A stretch of DNA of 19,647 bases, taken from contig JAFUES010000048.1 in NCBI GenBank assembly GCA_017470325.1, forward strand, positions 1-19,647, given 5' to 3'. Below are positions 1 through 8,007 of the stretch, one piece after another. The notes beneath the pieces are model-generated. The model ran no database searches. It was not told the DNA's origin and saw only the letters and a list, made by a program, of their open reading frames with translations. Origin of the DNA: Oscillospiraceae bacterium (GTDB lineage: Bacteria; Bacillota_A; Clostridia; Oscillospirales; Oscillospiraceae). The translations under genes were made by a program, and so were the position numbers. Every line of letters starts with the position of its first letter. The stretch's first letter is position 1.

Positions 1-63
1 CCTGTCTCATACAGGGTATAATCTACCTGCTTGTAATTTTGTTCCACAAACCAAATTATATGC

Positions 64-114
64 CGACAGCCGCCCCTCTTTCAAGGGACGGCTGCCGTTA
101 TTTTTCGCTTTTTC
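64..114 (+). terminator. Rho-independent terminator of a gene to the left of the window
   Basis: A stem with arms at about 64-77 and 84-97 (one internal C/A mismatch, six-base loop) is followed on the plus strand by two T-runs at about 98-112. The opposite strand has no T-run after the stem. It therefore most likely ends a plus-strand transcript entering from the left, not the minus-strand gene that ends at 145. Nothing else is evident in 1-144. Confidence 0.7.
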
Positions 115-144
115 CCGGCTGCCTTTTGAGACAGCCCCTTTGCT

Positions 145-2043
145 TTACTTCAGGCCCTGGATCTCCACCAGTTCCCGGGCGGAGGGCGTCAGCTCCTCCG
201 GGCTTGGGATGGCACCGTCCACATTGTCCACCAGCCAGTCCATCCGCAGGATCTGCTCCGGCGTCAGGATCTCGCCCTCGTGGATGCGCAGCGTCCCGCT
301 CTGGTCATAGACCGGCCCGTCGAAGGGGCGGAACCAGCCGCCGATGATATCCTGCCGCAGATGGTTCACCAGCCGCACCGTCTGGGGTGCAAGCTCCGGG
401 CAGAGGCTCACATCCACCGCGCCGCTGGCCAGGCCCCACCAGTAGTTGATGGTCTGGCCCGCTTCGCTGGTGCTGTTGAGCTGGGCCCAGGAGCCGTCCA
501 GCACGGACTGAATGATCTTGGTATAGAAGCTGCCCCAGTTCCAGTAGGAGAAGGCGATGTTGTCCCGCTCCCCGCCGTTTACCAGAAACAGTCCCTTTTC
601 CCGCGCCCGGCACTCCGGCGGGATGGTGTCCTGTCCGGATACCGCGGTGACTTCGCATTGGGCGAAGCGCTCATCGATATCCGTGCCGGGGATCGTGGTC
701 CACTGCAGGAAGATCCGTGCCCGGGGATTGACCATCCGCGCTCCCAGGGCGAAGGCGTTGATGGAGGCGGGCATACTGTAGATGGGATAATTACAGATGT
801 ATCCGATGTGGCCATTCTCGCTCATAGTCCCGGCGATGACCCCGGTCAAAAATTTAGCCTCGTACATCCTGCCGTAGTAGCAGCGCAGGATGGGGTGGCT
901 CACGTTCAGCGAGCAGTTGAGGAACTTGATGTTGGGGTAGGCCCCCGCCGCGGTCAGCGTGGGCGCCAGCAGCTTCGGCGTAGTGGTGAATACCAGGTCG
1001 TAGCCGTCCTCCGCCAGCTCCTTGATCTTCGCCTCGAAGTCCTTTTCCAGCATGTTGAAGACGCTCACCGTCTCCACCTTATCGCCCAAGAACTGCTGGG
1101 CAGCGATCCGCCCCTGCTCATGGTCATAAGTCCAGGAGGACGTCTCCGGGTCCTTGTCGTGGAGGAAGGCCGCCTTCAGGCTGTGCAGCGGCGGGTGGAC
1201 CAGGCGGCTGATGATGCCCCGGGGCTGTTCCTCCGCGGCGGTCATCAGCACGGGACTGCTGTCCCGGGTCATGCTTTTCAGCTCCGGACCGATGGCGGTC
1301 AGATCGTTTTTCAACTCCGTGGGGCCGCACTGCTGCAGATGGGCGACGCCGAAGACCTGCAGGTAGCGCAGCAGCGCCTCGTCCTGGGTCAGGGTGCGGC
1401 TCAGCTCCGAGCTGCGGTAGGCCTTGCGGAAGCGGATCACGCCGGCGTAAAAGCTGCGCTGCCGGTCCTCATCCCAGGGCGTCCGGTCTTCCCCGCACAG
1501 CAGGGCCAGCAGGGCCGGATAGCTGCCGGGCTTATGCAGCTGGATGAAGTTTGCGTGGGTCACTTTATAAAAATCCAGGAATTCGTAGTAGGCCACGATC
1601 TCCGGATCGTCGCTGCGCGCCGGCAGGATCCGCCGGGCCTGGGCACGCACCGTGGCGGCGCCGAACCAGCGCAGCACGGAGATGCGCTTATGCCCCTCCA
1701 CCACATAAAAGCGGTTGAGGTATTCCACTACCACGATGGGGTCCCGGATCCCCTCCTGCAGATGGGAGGCGGCCAGCGCCGACCACTTGCCGGCAAACTC
1801 GCTGTTCTCGTCCAGCAGCGGGTAGAAGGAGGCAGAGAAAGCCTCCCGCCGGGAAGCCGTGCGGGTACCCACCACCTGCTCGATGTCGATACGGACCGTA
1901 CCCAGGTCCGTCTCATTGAGCCCGCTTATACGGGGCAGCAGCTCCTCCAGCGCCGGCAGGTAGGGATCCTCATGCCGGGCGAGGCGTGCTTTCACTTCTT
2001 TCAGACCCAGCTTGCGGGCCTGCTGATAACTGATATCTGCCAT
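145..2043 (-). CDS. BMP/PnrA-family substrate-binding protein with N-terminal ParB-like domain
   Basis: 632 residues, starting at ATG 2043 with an AAAGGAA box seven bases upstream. Residues ~50-140 look like a ParB/sulfiredoxin-type domain, with VVEGHKRISVLRWFG at 114-128 matching the family pattern of Gly-His-x-Arg followed by a helix. Residues ~286-600 resemble the basic membrane protein (BMP/PnrA) fold: a kinase-like motif is absent, while the stretches around DGYDLVFTTTP (347-357) and NGHIGYICNYPIYS (410-423) fit periplasmic-binding-protein strands. BMP proteins are normally lipoproteins that bind nucleosides for ABC import. Here there is no signal peptide, lipobox or membrane segment, so a cytoplasmic sensor or regulatory role is inferred. 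No permease genes are adjacent. The BMP assignment is fairly secure, the ParB-like part moderately so, and the ligand is unknown. Confidence 0.75.
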   Translation of the reverse strand: MADISYQQARKLGLKEVKARLARHEDPYLPALEELLPRISGLNETDLGTVRIDIEQVVGTRTASRREAFSASFYPLLDENSEFAGKWSALAASHLQEGIRDPIVVVEYLNRFYVVEGHKRISVLRWFGAATVRAQARRILPARSDDPEIVAYYEFLDFYKVTHANFIQLHKPGSYPALLALLCGEDRTPWDEDRQRSFYAGVIRFRKAYRSSELSRTLTQDEALLRYLQVFGVAHLQQCGPTELKNDLTAIGPELKSMTRDSSPVLMTAAEEQPRGIISRLVHPPLHSLKAAFLHDKDPETSSWTYDHEQGRIAAQQFLGDKVETVSVFNMLEKDFEAKIKELAEDGYDLVFTTTPKLLAPTLTAAGAYPNIKFLNCSLNVSHPILRCYYGRMYEAKFLTGVIAGTMSENGHIGYICNYPIYSMPASINAFALGARMVNPRARIFLQWTTIPGTDIDERFAQCEVTAVSGQDTIPPECRAREKGLFLVNGGERDNIAFSYWNWGSFYTKIIQSVLDGSWAQLNSTSEAGQTINYWWGLASGAVDVSLCPELAPQTVRLVNHLRQDIIGGWFRPFDGPVYDQSGTLRIHEGEILTPEQILRMDWLVDNVDGAIPSPEELTPSARELVEIQGLK

Positions 2044-2132
2044 ATATCGGTTCCTTTTCCGGTTGAAAACAATTCAAACTGCGCGGCTGCACCGCGCCGG
2101 GAAGCCTGATGCCGGCTTCCTTTTGGGGCCCT

Positions 2133-2162
2133 ATTATACCACAGGTTTCCTGTTCACGGCAA
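2133..2162 (-). promoter_or_regulatory. Promoter of the BMP/ParB-like gene
   Basis: On the minus strand TTGCCG (2162-2157), an 18-base spacer and TATAAT (2138-2133) form a sigma-A-type promoter about 90 bases before the start codon. The spacer contains the short palindrome ACAGG-TTT-CCTGT (2141-2153), a possible operator. Confidence 0.7.
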
Positions 2163-2176
2163 GCCTTGTTAAATAG

Positions 2177-2205
2177 ATCAAAAAATTATCCTTTTATCAA
2201 AAAAA
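2177..2205 (+). repeat. Direct repeat upstream of the MsmX-like gene promoter
   Basis: ATCAAAAAA occurs at 2177 and again at 2196, 19 bases apart, ending just before the -35 box at 2211. AraC-family activators often bind tandem direct repeats about two helical turns apart next to the -35 box, so this could be a site for the AraC-type protein encoded downstream. It could equally be an A-tract UP element. Confidence 0.35.
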
Positions 2206-2210
2206 TAGAC

Positions 2211-2239
2211 TTGTCCCAGGGCAAGAATCATGCTATTCT
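2211..2239 (+). promoter_or_regulatory. Promoter of the msmX-like/araC-like pair
   Basis: TTGTCC (2211-2216), a 17-base spacer and TATTCT (2234-2239) match a sigma-A promoter about 55 bases before the start codon at 2295. The two genes downstream share it. Confidence 0.6.
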
Positions 2240-2294
2240 ATCCATAGAAATCTTGTGCGGAAACCGCCACAAATATAAGCAGGAGGATATGCAT

Positions 2295-3395
2295 ATGGCT
2301 TCCATCAGCTTCAGAGACGTAACTAAGATCTACGACGGCGCCGATAAGCCCGTCGTCCCCAACCTGAACCTGGAGATCAAGGACAAAGAGTTCATCATCC
2401 TGGTCGGTCCTTCCGGCTGCGGTAAGTCCACCACGCTGCGCATGATCGCCGGTCTGGAGTCCATCTCCAGCGGTGAGCTGTACATCGGCGACCGCCTGGT
2501 CAACCAGGTCCCCCCGAAAGACCGTGACATCGCCATGGTGTTCCAGAACTACGCCCTGTATCCCCATATGAGCGTGTACAAAAACATCGCCTTCGGTCTG
2601 ACCCTGCGCAACGTCCCCAAGGATGAGATCGACAAGCGCGTGCACGAAGCCGCCCGGATCCTGGATCTGGAGCATCTGCTGGAGCGCAAGCCCAAGGCCC
2701 TCTCCGGCGGCCAGAGACAGCGTGTGGCCCTGGGCCGCGCCATGGTCCGCAACCCGGCCGTCTTCCTTCTGGACGAGCCGCTGTCCAACCTGGACGCAAA
2801 GCTGCGTACCTCCATGCGCAGTGAGATCGCCCGCCTGCACCGCCGCCTGGACACCACCTTCGTCTATGTCACCCACGACCAGACCGAGGCCATGACCATG
2901 GGCGACCGGATCGTCGTCATGAAGGATGGCATCATCCAGCAGTTCGACACCCCGAAGGTGCTCTACGATACGCCGTGCAACCTCTTTGTGGCCGGCTTCA
3001 TCGGCTCCCCCCAGATGAACTTCCTGGATGTGAACATCGTCGCGGAAGACGGCAAGCTCTTCGCCGTGATGGGTGAGGACAAGCTGGAGATCCCCGCCTT
3101 CAAGCATGAGGCCCTGGCTCCCTATGTGGGCAAGACCGTGATCCTGGGTGTCCGCCCGGAGAACTTCCTGTCCTTCGACAAGCTGAACGAGGGCAACGGC
3201 TTGTCCTCCAAGGTGGACTTCTGCGAGCTGCTGGGCGCCGAGACCAACCTGTACGTCTATGTGGGCGACCAGAAGGTCATCGTCCGCATGCCCTCCTCTG
3301 TGGAGAATCCCACCGAGGAGTTCATCAAGGTGCCCGTGGATATGGACAAGGCCCACTTCTTCGACAAGGAGACCGAGCTGGCCATCTGCCATTGA
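2295..3395 (+). CDS. msmX: Sugar ABC transporter ATP-binding protein (MsmX/UgpC type)
   Basis: 366 residues. I chose ATG 2295 because AGGAGG (2281-2286) is 8 bases upstream; the in-frame ATG at 2289 is only 2 bases from it. Visible motifs are Walker A GPSGCGKST (38-46), Q-loop Gln84, signature LSGGQ (136-140), Walker B VFLLDE (156-161), H-loop His194, and a C-terminal OB/TOBE regulatory domain (~240-366). Length and sequence fit the CUT1-type carbohydrate importer ATPases (UgpC, MalK, MsmX). It acts on the cytoplasmic face of an ABC importer. No permease or binding-protein gene lies next to it, which is typical of MsmX, the shared ATPase that energises several sugar transporters in Firmicutes. 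The symbol reflects this resemblance; the transported sugars cannot be read from the sequence. The stop overlaps the next gene's start. Confidence 0.9.
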   Translation: MASISFRDVTKIYDGADKPVVPNLNLEIKDKEFIILVGPSGCGKSTTLRMIAGLESISSGELYIGDRLVNQVPPKDRDIAMVFQNYALYPHMSVYKNIAFGLTLRNVPKDEIDKRVHEAARILDLEHLLERKPKALSGGQRQRVALGRAMVRNPAVFLLDEPLSNLDAKLRTSMRSEIARLHRRLDTTFVYVTHDQTEAMTMGDRIVVMKDGIIQQFDTPKVLYDTPCNLFVAGFIGSPQMNFLDVNIVAEDGKLFAVMGEDKLEIPAFKHEALAPYVGKTVILGVRPENFLSFDKLNEGNGLSSKVDFCELLGAETNLYVYVGDQKVIVRMPSSVENPTEEFIKVPVDMDKAHFFDKETELAICH

Positions 3396-4276
3396 TGGAC
3401 ACGAACCGACAGACAAGCGACCGTATATTGTCCTTGGAAGCTCCGGGAGATTTTCTCTCGGGGCTTCTGGGCGTTTCGGCGGCCTGTGAGCTGTCGCTGA
3501 AAGCGGGCAGCCTGCGGAGCCTGCCGGAGGAGTTCGGCCTCTGGCGGCTGATCGCGCCTCTGTCCGGTCGCCTGCAGCTGGCCTTTGGGGAGCGCAGCTG
3601 GCCCCTGGAGCCCCGGCAGGCCGCCGTGGTGGACGGGCGGGAGGATCTGTCCCTGCTCCCGGCGGAGGACTGCCGGGTCTGCCTGATCGCCCTGCGGGGC
3701 AGCGCCGCCGACACGGTCTTTGCCGACTGTCAGGTCAATGGCGGGCTGTTCTTCGAGCGGGGCGGTGTCGCCGCGGAGCGGATGCTCCACCTGCTCTCCA
3801 CCGGGGCGGAGCGGCAGATCCCTGCCAAAGAGGCCTCCGAGTTCGCCTATCAGCTGCTGATGGCCCTCAGCGGCACCGGCAGTCCAGGTCCCGCCGGACG
3901 GCGGAAGCTGCCGCCGGTGGTGGAGGCCGCCCTGGGCATCCTGCGCCGGGACTATGCCTTCCTGGAGGGGATCGCCGAGCTGGCGGAGCGGCTGGAGGTC
4001 AGCCAGGAATATCTGACCCGCAGCTTTGTCAAGTATATGGGCGTCACACCGGGAAAATACCTGAACCAGGTCCGCATCGAAAACGCCATGCTCCTGCTTC
4101 GCCAGGGGCGGCACTCGGTGCAGTTCGTGTCCGACGCCTGCGGCTTCTCCAATGGCAACTATTTTGCCCGGGTCTTCCGCAGCGCCGTGGGCATGAACCC
4201 CCGGGAGTATGCCCGCCTGCAGCAGGCCCTGCCGCCGGAGGCGCAGGACAGGGAGGACAGCCTGTACGTGCTTTGA
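3395..4276 (+). CDS. AraC-family transcriptional regulator
   Basis: 293 residues. ATG 3395 overlaps the preceding TGA (3393-3395) by one base, so translation is probably coupled. A TTG one codon upstream is a less likely start. The C-terminal ~100 residues form the AraC/XylS double helix-turn-helix: first HTH ~191-212 (IAELAERLEVSQEYLTRSF), second ~239-262 (VQFVSDACGFSNGNYFARVF), followed by the conserved GMNPREYAR. The N-terminal ~160 residues look like a cupin-type ligand-binding region, though too divergent to name a ligand. Pairing with a sugar-transport ATPase suggests carbohydrate-responsive control. Possible targets are its own promoter, which has a direct repeat beside the -35 box, or the convergent phosphorylase operon. 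Family assignment is secure; the target is inferred. Confidence 0.9.
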   Translation: MDTNRQTSDRILSLEAPGDFLSGLLGVSAACELSLKAGSLRSLPEEFGLWRLIAPLSGRLQLAFGERSWPLEPRQAAVVDGREDLSLLPAEDCRVCLIALRGSAADTVFADCQVNGGLFFERGGVAAERMLHLLSTGAERQIPAKEASEFAYQLLMALSGTGSPGPAGRRKLPPVVEAALGILRRDYAFLEGIAELAERLEVSQEYLTRSFVKYMGVTPGKYLNQVRIENAMLLLRQGRHSVQFVSDACGFSNGNYFARVFRSAVGMNPREYARLQQALPPEAQDREDSLYVL

Positions 4277-4287
4277 CAACTTATATT

Positions 4288-4333
4288 AAACGACCCTTTA
4301 CCGTGAAACGTGCGGTAAAGGGTCGTTTTCTTT
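4288..4333. terminator. Strong terminator between convergent genes
   Basis: A perfect 16-bp stem (arms 4288-4303 and 4313-4328, nine-base loop) is followed by a T-rich tract on the plus strand. The stem's A/T ends give a shorter T-run on the minus strand too. It sits between the AraC-type gene (stop 4276) and the GH65 gene (stop 4339) and probably serves both. Confidence 0.85.
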
Positions 4334-4338
4334 TTATC

Positions 4339-6606
4339 TTAGCGGAGCTCTACCGGCTCGCTGTAGGACTCGATGGTCAGCGGCTCGCCCCGGAGCAGCC
4401 GGTACTCCGCGCCCTGGGCCGTGCAGCATACCTGGATCAGCCGCCCGCGAAACTGCACGCGGAAGCTGTAGCCCTGCCACTGGGGCGGGCAGACCGGGGC
4501 GAAGGACAGCCGCCCTTCCCGGCAGCGCATACCGCCGAAGCCCTTGGTCATGCAATTCCAGGTACCGGCCATGTTGGCCATGTGCAGGCCGTCCTTGGTG
4601 TTGTGGTGCATGTCGTCCAGATCCAGCCGGGCGGAAGACATGAAGTAATCGTAGGCCAGGTCCCTCTGGCCGATCTCGTTGGCCAGGATGGAGAACACCG
4701 CCATGGACAGGCTGGAGTCGTGGGTGGTGATGCTGTCGTAAAAGGTGAAGTTCTTTTGCTTCTCTTCCAGCGTGTAGCGCTCCCCGTACTGGGTCATGGC
4801 CAGGATCAGGTCCGCCTGCTTGCAGATCTGATGCCGGTAGATCGTCAGCCCGTGGTAGTGCATCAGCAGCGGATGCTTGTCCGCCGGGATGCTGTCCAGG
4901 GGCCAGGGCTTCCGATCCAGAAAACCGTCGTCCTGGGGATAGATCCCGTCCCGGGCGGCCGGGTAGTACATCTTCTCCGCCGCCTGCAGCCAGTCCTCCG
5001 GCTCCTCGGCTCCCAGAGCCAGCTGGGTGCGAAGCCGCTGCCAATCCGCCGGCCGCTGCTCCCGCAGCAGGGCCAGCGCCGCCGAGGCGTTGCGGAAGTT
5101 CTCCTCGGCCACGCTGTTGGTGTAGACATTGTTGTTGACCATGACGTTATATTCGTCCGGCCCGGTCACGCAGTTGAGCACAAAGCGGCCCGCCTTCTCC
5201 TCGCTGAAAAAGCCCAGGTCGTAGTAGAGCCGCGCGGTCTCCGCCAGGATCTCCGCGCCGCAGCGGGCCAGGAAATCCAGATCTCCCGTGACCGTATAAT
5301 ACTCCCACACCGCGTGGGCGATGTCCCCATCGATGTGGTACTGGGCGGTGCCCGCCGGGAAATAGGCGCTGCACTCCTCCCCGTCGATGGTCCGCCAGGG
5401 GAAAAGCGCGCCTTTGTCGTGGCCCATGACCCGGGCCCGCTGCCGGGCCTTGGGCAGGATGGAGTAGCGCTGCTCCAGCAGCTTCCGGGCAAGCTCCGGC
5501 TGGGTATACAGGAATACCGGCAGGATGTAGGCCTCGGTATCCCAGAAGGTATGGCCCTCATAGCCCTCGCCGGTGAGCCCCTTGGCGGCGATGTTCCGCC
5601 TTCCGTCCTGACCCACAGACTGCAGCAAGTGAAACAGGTTGAAGCGCAGGCCCTGGAGCAGGGCGTCGTCCCCCTGGATTTCCAGTCCCGTCTCCTCCCA
5701 GAAGGCGTCCAGGTAGGCCCGCTGTTCCGCCGCCAGCACGTCGAAGCCGGGTGCTTCCGCCGCACCGCTGAGGGCCGCGTCCCATGAATCCGGCTCTCCC
5801 GCATGGGAGGCGGTATAGCAAATGCTCTTCTCCAGGCTCAGCTCCTCGCCGATGTCCAGCACCGTCGTTGCGGTCCAGATCACCTTTTCCTTATTGATCA
5901 TCGTTTCATAGGGCAGCTCGCTGCGGTGGTCCACCGCGCAGTTGATAACGAAGCCCGTGTTCTTAGTGCGCTGCTGCATGGCGATCCGTCCACCCTCTGA
6001 CGACAGCGTGCCGGTCACCAGGCGGCGATCTTTTCCCGCGGCGTTGCGGGGATCGTTGGGATCGCCTTCAGCGATGATCGCGGGAGCCAGCTCGCTGCGC
6101 AGGCTGACCACGCAGCCCTCGGCCAGACAGCGCAGGCGCAGCCTGGTCGCGGCCAGGTTCTGCCTTGTCAGGCTGACCAGACGCTCCAGCTCCACCGCCA
6201 CCGTGGCGCCGCTCTCGGTGGTCCATACGATGTGCCGCCGCAGGATGCCGTCGCGCAGATCCAGGGTACGGCTGTGGGAGACCACGCAGCTTGTCCCCAT
6301 GTCCAGAGCCTCCTCATCCACCAGGATCAGCAGGTTCTTGGCGTCCATCACATTGCAGATGGTCTCATGATTTCTGGCGTAGCCGTAGGCGGTCTCGCCG
6401 TATACGATGGGCTCGGAATCGAACACACCGTTGAGGAAGCTGCCCTGGATGGTCTCGGCGCCGGTGGCCTCTCCCTCCTCCAGGTTGCCGCGCATGCCGA
6501 TAAAGCCGTTGCCAAGGGCAAAGACCGACTCGCTCTCCCGCAGCTTCTCGGGATAAAACAGTTTTTCCGTGATCTCCCAGGGATGGATGGGATATTGGTA
6601 TTTCAT
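4339..6606 (-). CDS. Glycoside hydrolase family 65 disaccharide phosphorylase
   Basis: 755 residues, the usual length for GH65. ATG 6606 is preceded by GGAGG nine bases upstream. The enzyme would phosphorolyse an alpha-linked disaccharide (maltose, kojibiose, nigerose, trehalose or a relative) to beta-glucose 1-phosphate plus the second sugar, in the cytoplasm. Visible features are the N-terminal beta-sandwich opening LGNGFIGMRGNLEEG (31-45), HTFWDTEAY (352-360), the general acid Glu485 in TGPDEYN, KQADLILAM (596-604), and the phosphate-site motif THDSSLS (628-634). The loop FPWRTIDGEECSAYFPAGT (402-420), which helps set acceptor specificity, is not one I can tie to a single activity. It follows the beta-phosphoglucomutase gene by 15 bases, and its product is that enzyme's substrate. 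Family certain, disaccharide unknown. Confidence 0.9.
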   Translation of the reverse strand: MKYQYPIHPWEITEKLFYPEKLRESESVFALGNGFIGMRGNLEEGEATGAETIQGSFLNGVFDSEPIVYGETAYGYARNHETICNVMDAKNLLILVDEEALDMGTSCVVSHSRTLDLRDGILRRHIVWTTESGATVAVELERLVSLTRQNLAATRLRLRCLAEGCVVSLRSELAPAIIAEGDPNDPRNAAGKDRRLVTGTLSSEGGRIAMQQRTKNTGFVINCAVDHRSELPYETMINKEKVIWTATTVLDIGEELSLEKSICYTASHAGEPDSWDAALSGAAEAPGFDVLAAEQRAYLDAFWEETGLEIQGDDALLQGLRFNLFHLLQSVGQDGRRNIAAKGLTGEGYEGHTFWDTEAYILPVFLYTQPELARKLLEQRYSILPKARQRARVMGHDKGALFPWRTIDGEECSAYFPAGTAQYHIDGDIAHAVWEYYTVTGDLDFLARCGAEILAETARLYYDLGFFSEEKAGRFVLNCVTGPDEYNVMVNNNVYTNSVAEENFRNASAALALLREQRPADWQRLRTQLALGAEEPEDWLQAAEKMYYPAARDGIYPQDDGFLDRKPWPLDSIPADKHPLLMHYHGLTIYRHQICKQADLILAMTQYGERYTLEEKQKNFTFYDSITTHDSSLSMAVFSILANEIGQRDLAYDYFMSSARLDLDDMHHNTKDGLHMANMAGTWNCMTKGFGGMRCREGRLSFAPVCPPQWQGYSFRVQFRGRLIQVCCTAQGAEYRLLRGEPLTIESYSEPVELR

Positions 6607-6621
6607 GATATGACGCCTCCC

Positions 6622-7260
6622 TCAGTCCACGCAGTCCAGCAGATCCCGGAATGTGGACAGATTGTAGGTAGCCAGGCCGCAGGCCACGGCATCCCCGATG
6701 GCGGCGGCGTCCATGCCGGCGGCCAGGGCTGCCTCGATGCCCGCCTTGGCGTCCTCTACCACCAGGCAGACGCCCGGCTCCAGCGCCAGAAACTCAGCAG
6801 CCTTTAAGAAGACCTCCGGGTCCGGCTTGGAGCGGCTGATATTGGTCCCGTCGGAGATCTTGTCGAAGTAATCCCCCAGGCCGATCTGCCCCAGGATGAA
6901 CTTGGCGTTCTTGCTGGAGGAGCCGATGGCCAGCAGCAGGCCCTTCTGCCGCAGGGCGTCCAGGGTCTCCTTCACCTCCGGCGCCAGATCCGCCGGGGAC
7001 ATCTGCGCCAGCAGCTTCCGGTACAGCTCGTTTTTCTCCGTGGCGGCGGCCTCTTTTTCCGCGTCCGTCAGGGTGCCGTCATAGCGCTCCAGTATGATCT
7101 CCAGGCTGGCCATCCGGGACACACCCCGGAGCCGGTTGTTGATGCTCTCGTCAAAATAGATCCCCAGCCTGTCGGCCAGGGCTTTCCAGGCCAGGTAATG
7201 GTATTGGTCGGTGGAACAGATCACACCGTCCAGATCGAAGATGATCCCCTGATATTTCAT
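6622..7260 (-). CDS. pgmB: Beta-phosphoglucomutase
   Basis: 212 residues from ATG 7260, which has AGGAGGG seven bases upstream. The frame is open further upstream, but those starts lack such a site. This is a HAD-superfamily phosphatase-fold enzyme that converts beta-glucose 1-phosphate to glucose 6-phosphate. Evidence: nucleophile and acid/base Asp9 and Asp11 in FDLDGVI, the beta-PGM cap motif RGVSR (46-50), GSSS (113-116), Lys145 in SKPDPE, and the Mg-binding Glu169-Asp170. Length is typical. It is the first gene of a two-gene operon with the GH65 phosphorylase, so the pair routes the phosphorylase product into glycolysis without spending ATP on that glucose unit. It has its own strong promoter upstream. 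Confidence 0.93.
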   Translation of the reverse strand: MKYQGIIFDLDGVICSTDQYHYLAWKALADRLGIYFDESINNRLRGVSRMASLEIILERYDGTLTDAEKEAAATEKNELYRKLLAQMSPADLAPEVKETLDALRQKGLLLAIGSSSKNAKFILGQIGLGDYFDKISDGTNISRSKPDPEVFLKAAEFLALEPGVCLVVEDAKAGIEAALAAGMDAAAIGDAVACGLATYNLSTFRDLLDCVD

Positions 7261-7303
7261 GCAGAAGCCCTCCTGCTTTTTCATTGAAGTCGTGTGCGCC
7301 CTC

Positions 7304-7332
7304 ATCTTACCGTAGTTGCGCGCCAAAGTCAA
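7304..7332 (-). promoter_or_regulatory. Promoter of the pgmB-GH65 operon
   Basis: On the minus strand TTGACT (7332-7327), a 17-base spacer and TAAGAT (7309-7304) lie about 45 bases before the pgmB start. This is a near-consensus sigma-A promoter. Confidence 0.8.
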
Positions 7333-7344
7333 ACCCAACAGCAA

Positions 7345-7375
7345 CAGAAAACGCCCCGCGATCAGCGGGGCGTTT
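7345..7375 (-). terminator. Terminator of the LysE-family gene
   Basis: An 11-bp perfect stem (arms 7349-7359 and 7365-7375, five-base loop) ends in a T-rich arm on the minus strand. It begins seven bases after the exporter stop codon and separates that gene from the pgmB promoter. Confidence 0.8.
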
Positions 7376-7381
7376 CAAACT

Positions 7382-7975
7382 TCAGCGGGGGATCACCAGA
7401 CTCAACGCGCACAGGGCCAGCGAGATGGCCATGACGATATCCACCGTTTTCTGATGCTTGGCAAACAGGCTTTTCAGCTGGGCCCCGGCAAAGAGCCAGA
7501 CCAGATTGCAGGCGGGGCCCGTCAGTTCCAGAAACAGCCCTGCCCCAAGCAGCCACCAGATGGATCGGGTATAGGGCAGCACAAAGGAGCTCAGCGCCGT
7601 AAAGCAGAACAGGATGACCTTCACATTGGTCAGGTTCACCAACAGACCGGTGCGAAAGCCCGGCCGACGCTGATCCTGCTCCGGGGCCGTCCCGGCACTG
7701 CGCAGCATGTGCCAGGCCAGGTAGAGGATATAGGCTGCGCCGATCCAGGAGAGGTATTGCACATAGGGCCCCAGCACATCCCCCAGCAGACGGCTGATGA
7801 GCACGGCGGCCATGCTGTCGATGAAAAAGCCCGTGGCCAAGCCCCGCCACTGCCGCAGGGCGACGGTCCGCCCATAGCGCAGGGCCGTGGACAGGGAGCA
7901 GAGGTTCGCCGGGCCCGGCGTGATGGCGGTGATATAGCTGTACAGCAGAAACGACGGCAGGATGGCGACCGGCAT
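7382..7975 (-). CDS. LysE/RhtB-family amino-acid exporter
   Basis: 197 residues from ATG 7975, with GAGAGGAAG about seven bases upstream. The frame is open much further upstream, but only across the shadow of the divergent gene. The family signature TPGPAN (19-24) lies in the first membrane helix. Hydrophobic segments follow at roughly 5-25, 46-66, 70-92, 110-132, 136-162 and 175-195, giving the six-helix LysE/RhtB pattern, and NLTNVKVILFCF (114-125) matches the family's Asn-Pro-Lys-like motif. Such proteins export amino acids or related small molecules through the cytoplasmic membrane. The substrate cannot be assigned. Single-gene unit with its own promoter and terminator. Confidence 0.87.
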   Translation of the reverse strand: MPVAILPSFLLYSYITAITPGPANLCSLSTALRYGRTVALRQWRGLATGFFIDSMAAVLISRLLGDVLGPYVQYLSWIGAAYILYLAWHMLRSAGTAPEQDQRRPGFRTGLLVNLTNVKVILFCFTALSSFVLPYTRSIWWLLGAGLFLELTGPACNLVWLFAGAQLKSLFAKHQKTVDIVMAISLALCALSLVIPR

Positions 7976-8007
7976 AATAACACTTCCTCTCCGCTGGGAA
8001 TGGAGCA

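Noticed and set aside
17..22. TATAAT at the left edge, possible promoter reading right
   Set aside because: Its -35 would fall outside the window, and the only following structure is a terminator with no plausible plus-strand gene, so it cannot be supported.
280..2109. Long plus-strand open frame opposite the BMP/ParB-like gene
   Set aside because: It is antisense to a gene with clear domains, promoter and ribosome site. Long antisense frames are expected from G/C-rich third codon positions and its translation matches no family.
2100..2125. Hairpin with arms 2100-2106 and 2114-2120 followed by TTTT, as a terminator
   Set aside because: No plus-strand gene ends before it; it lies in the 5' leader of the minus-strand BMP gene, where the T-run is on the wrong side. 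A leader structure is possible but unsupported.
4273..5787. Long plus-strand open frame opposite the GH65 gene
   Set aside because: It begins in the terminator region without a ribosome site and runs antisense to conserved GH65 motifs; its low-complexity translation looks like a shadow.
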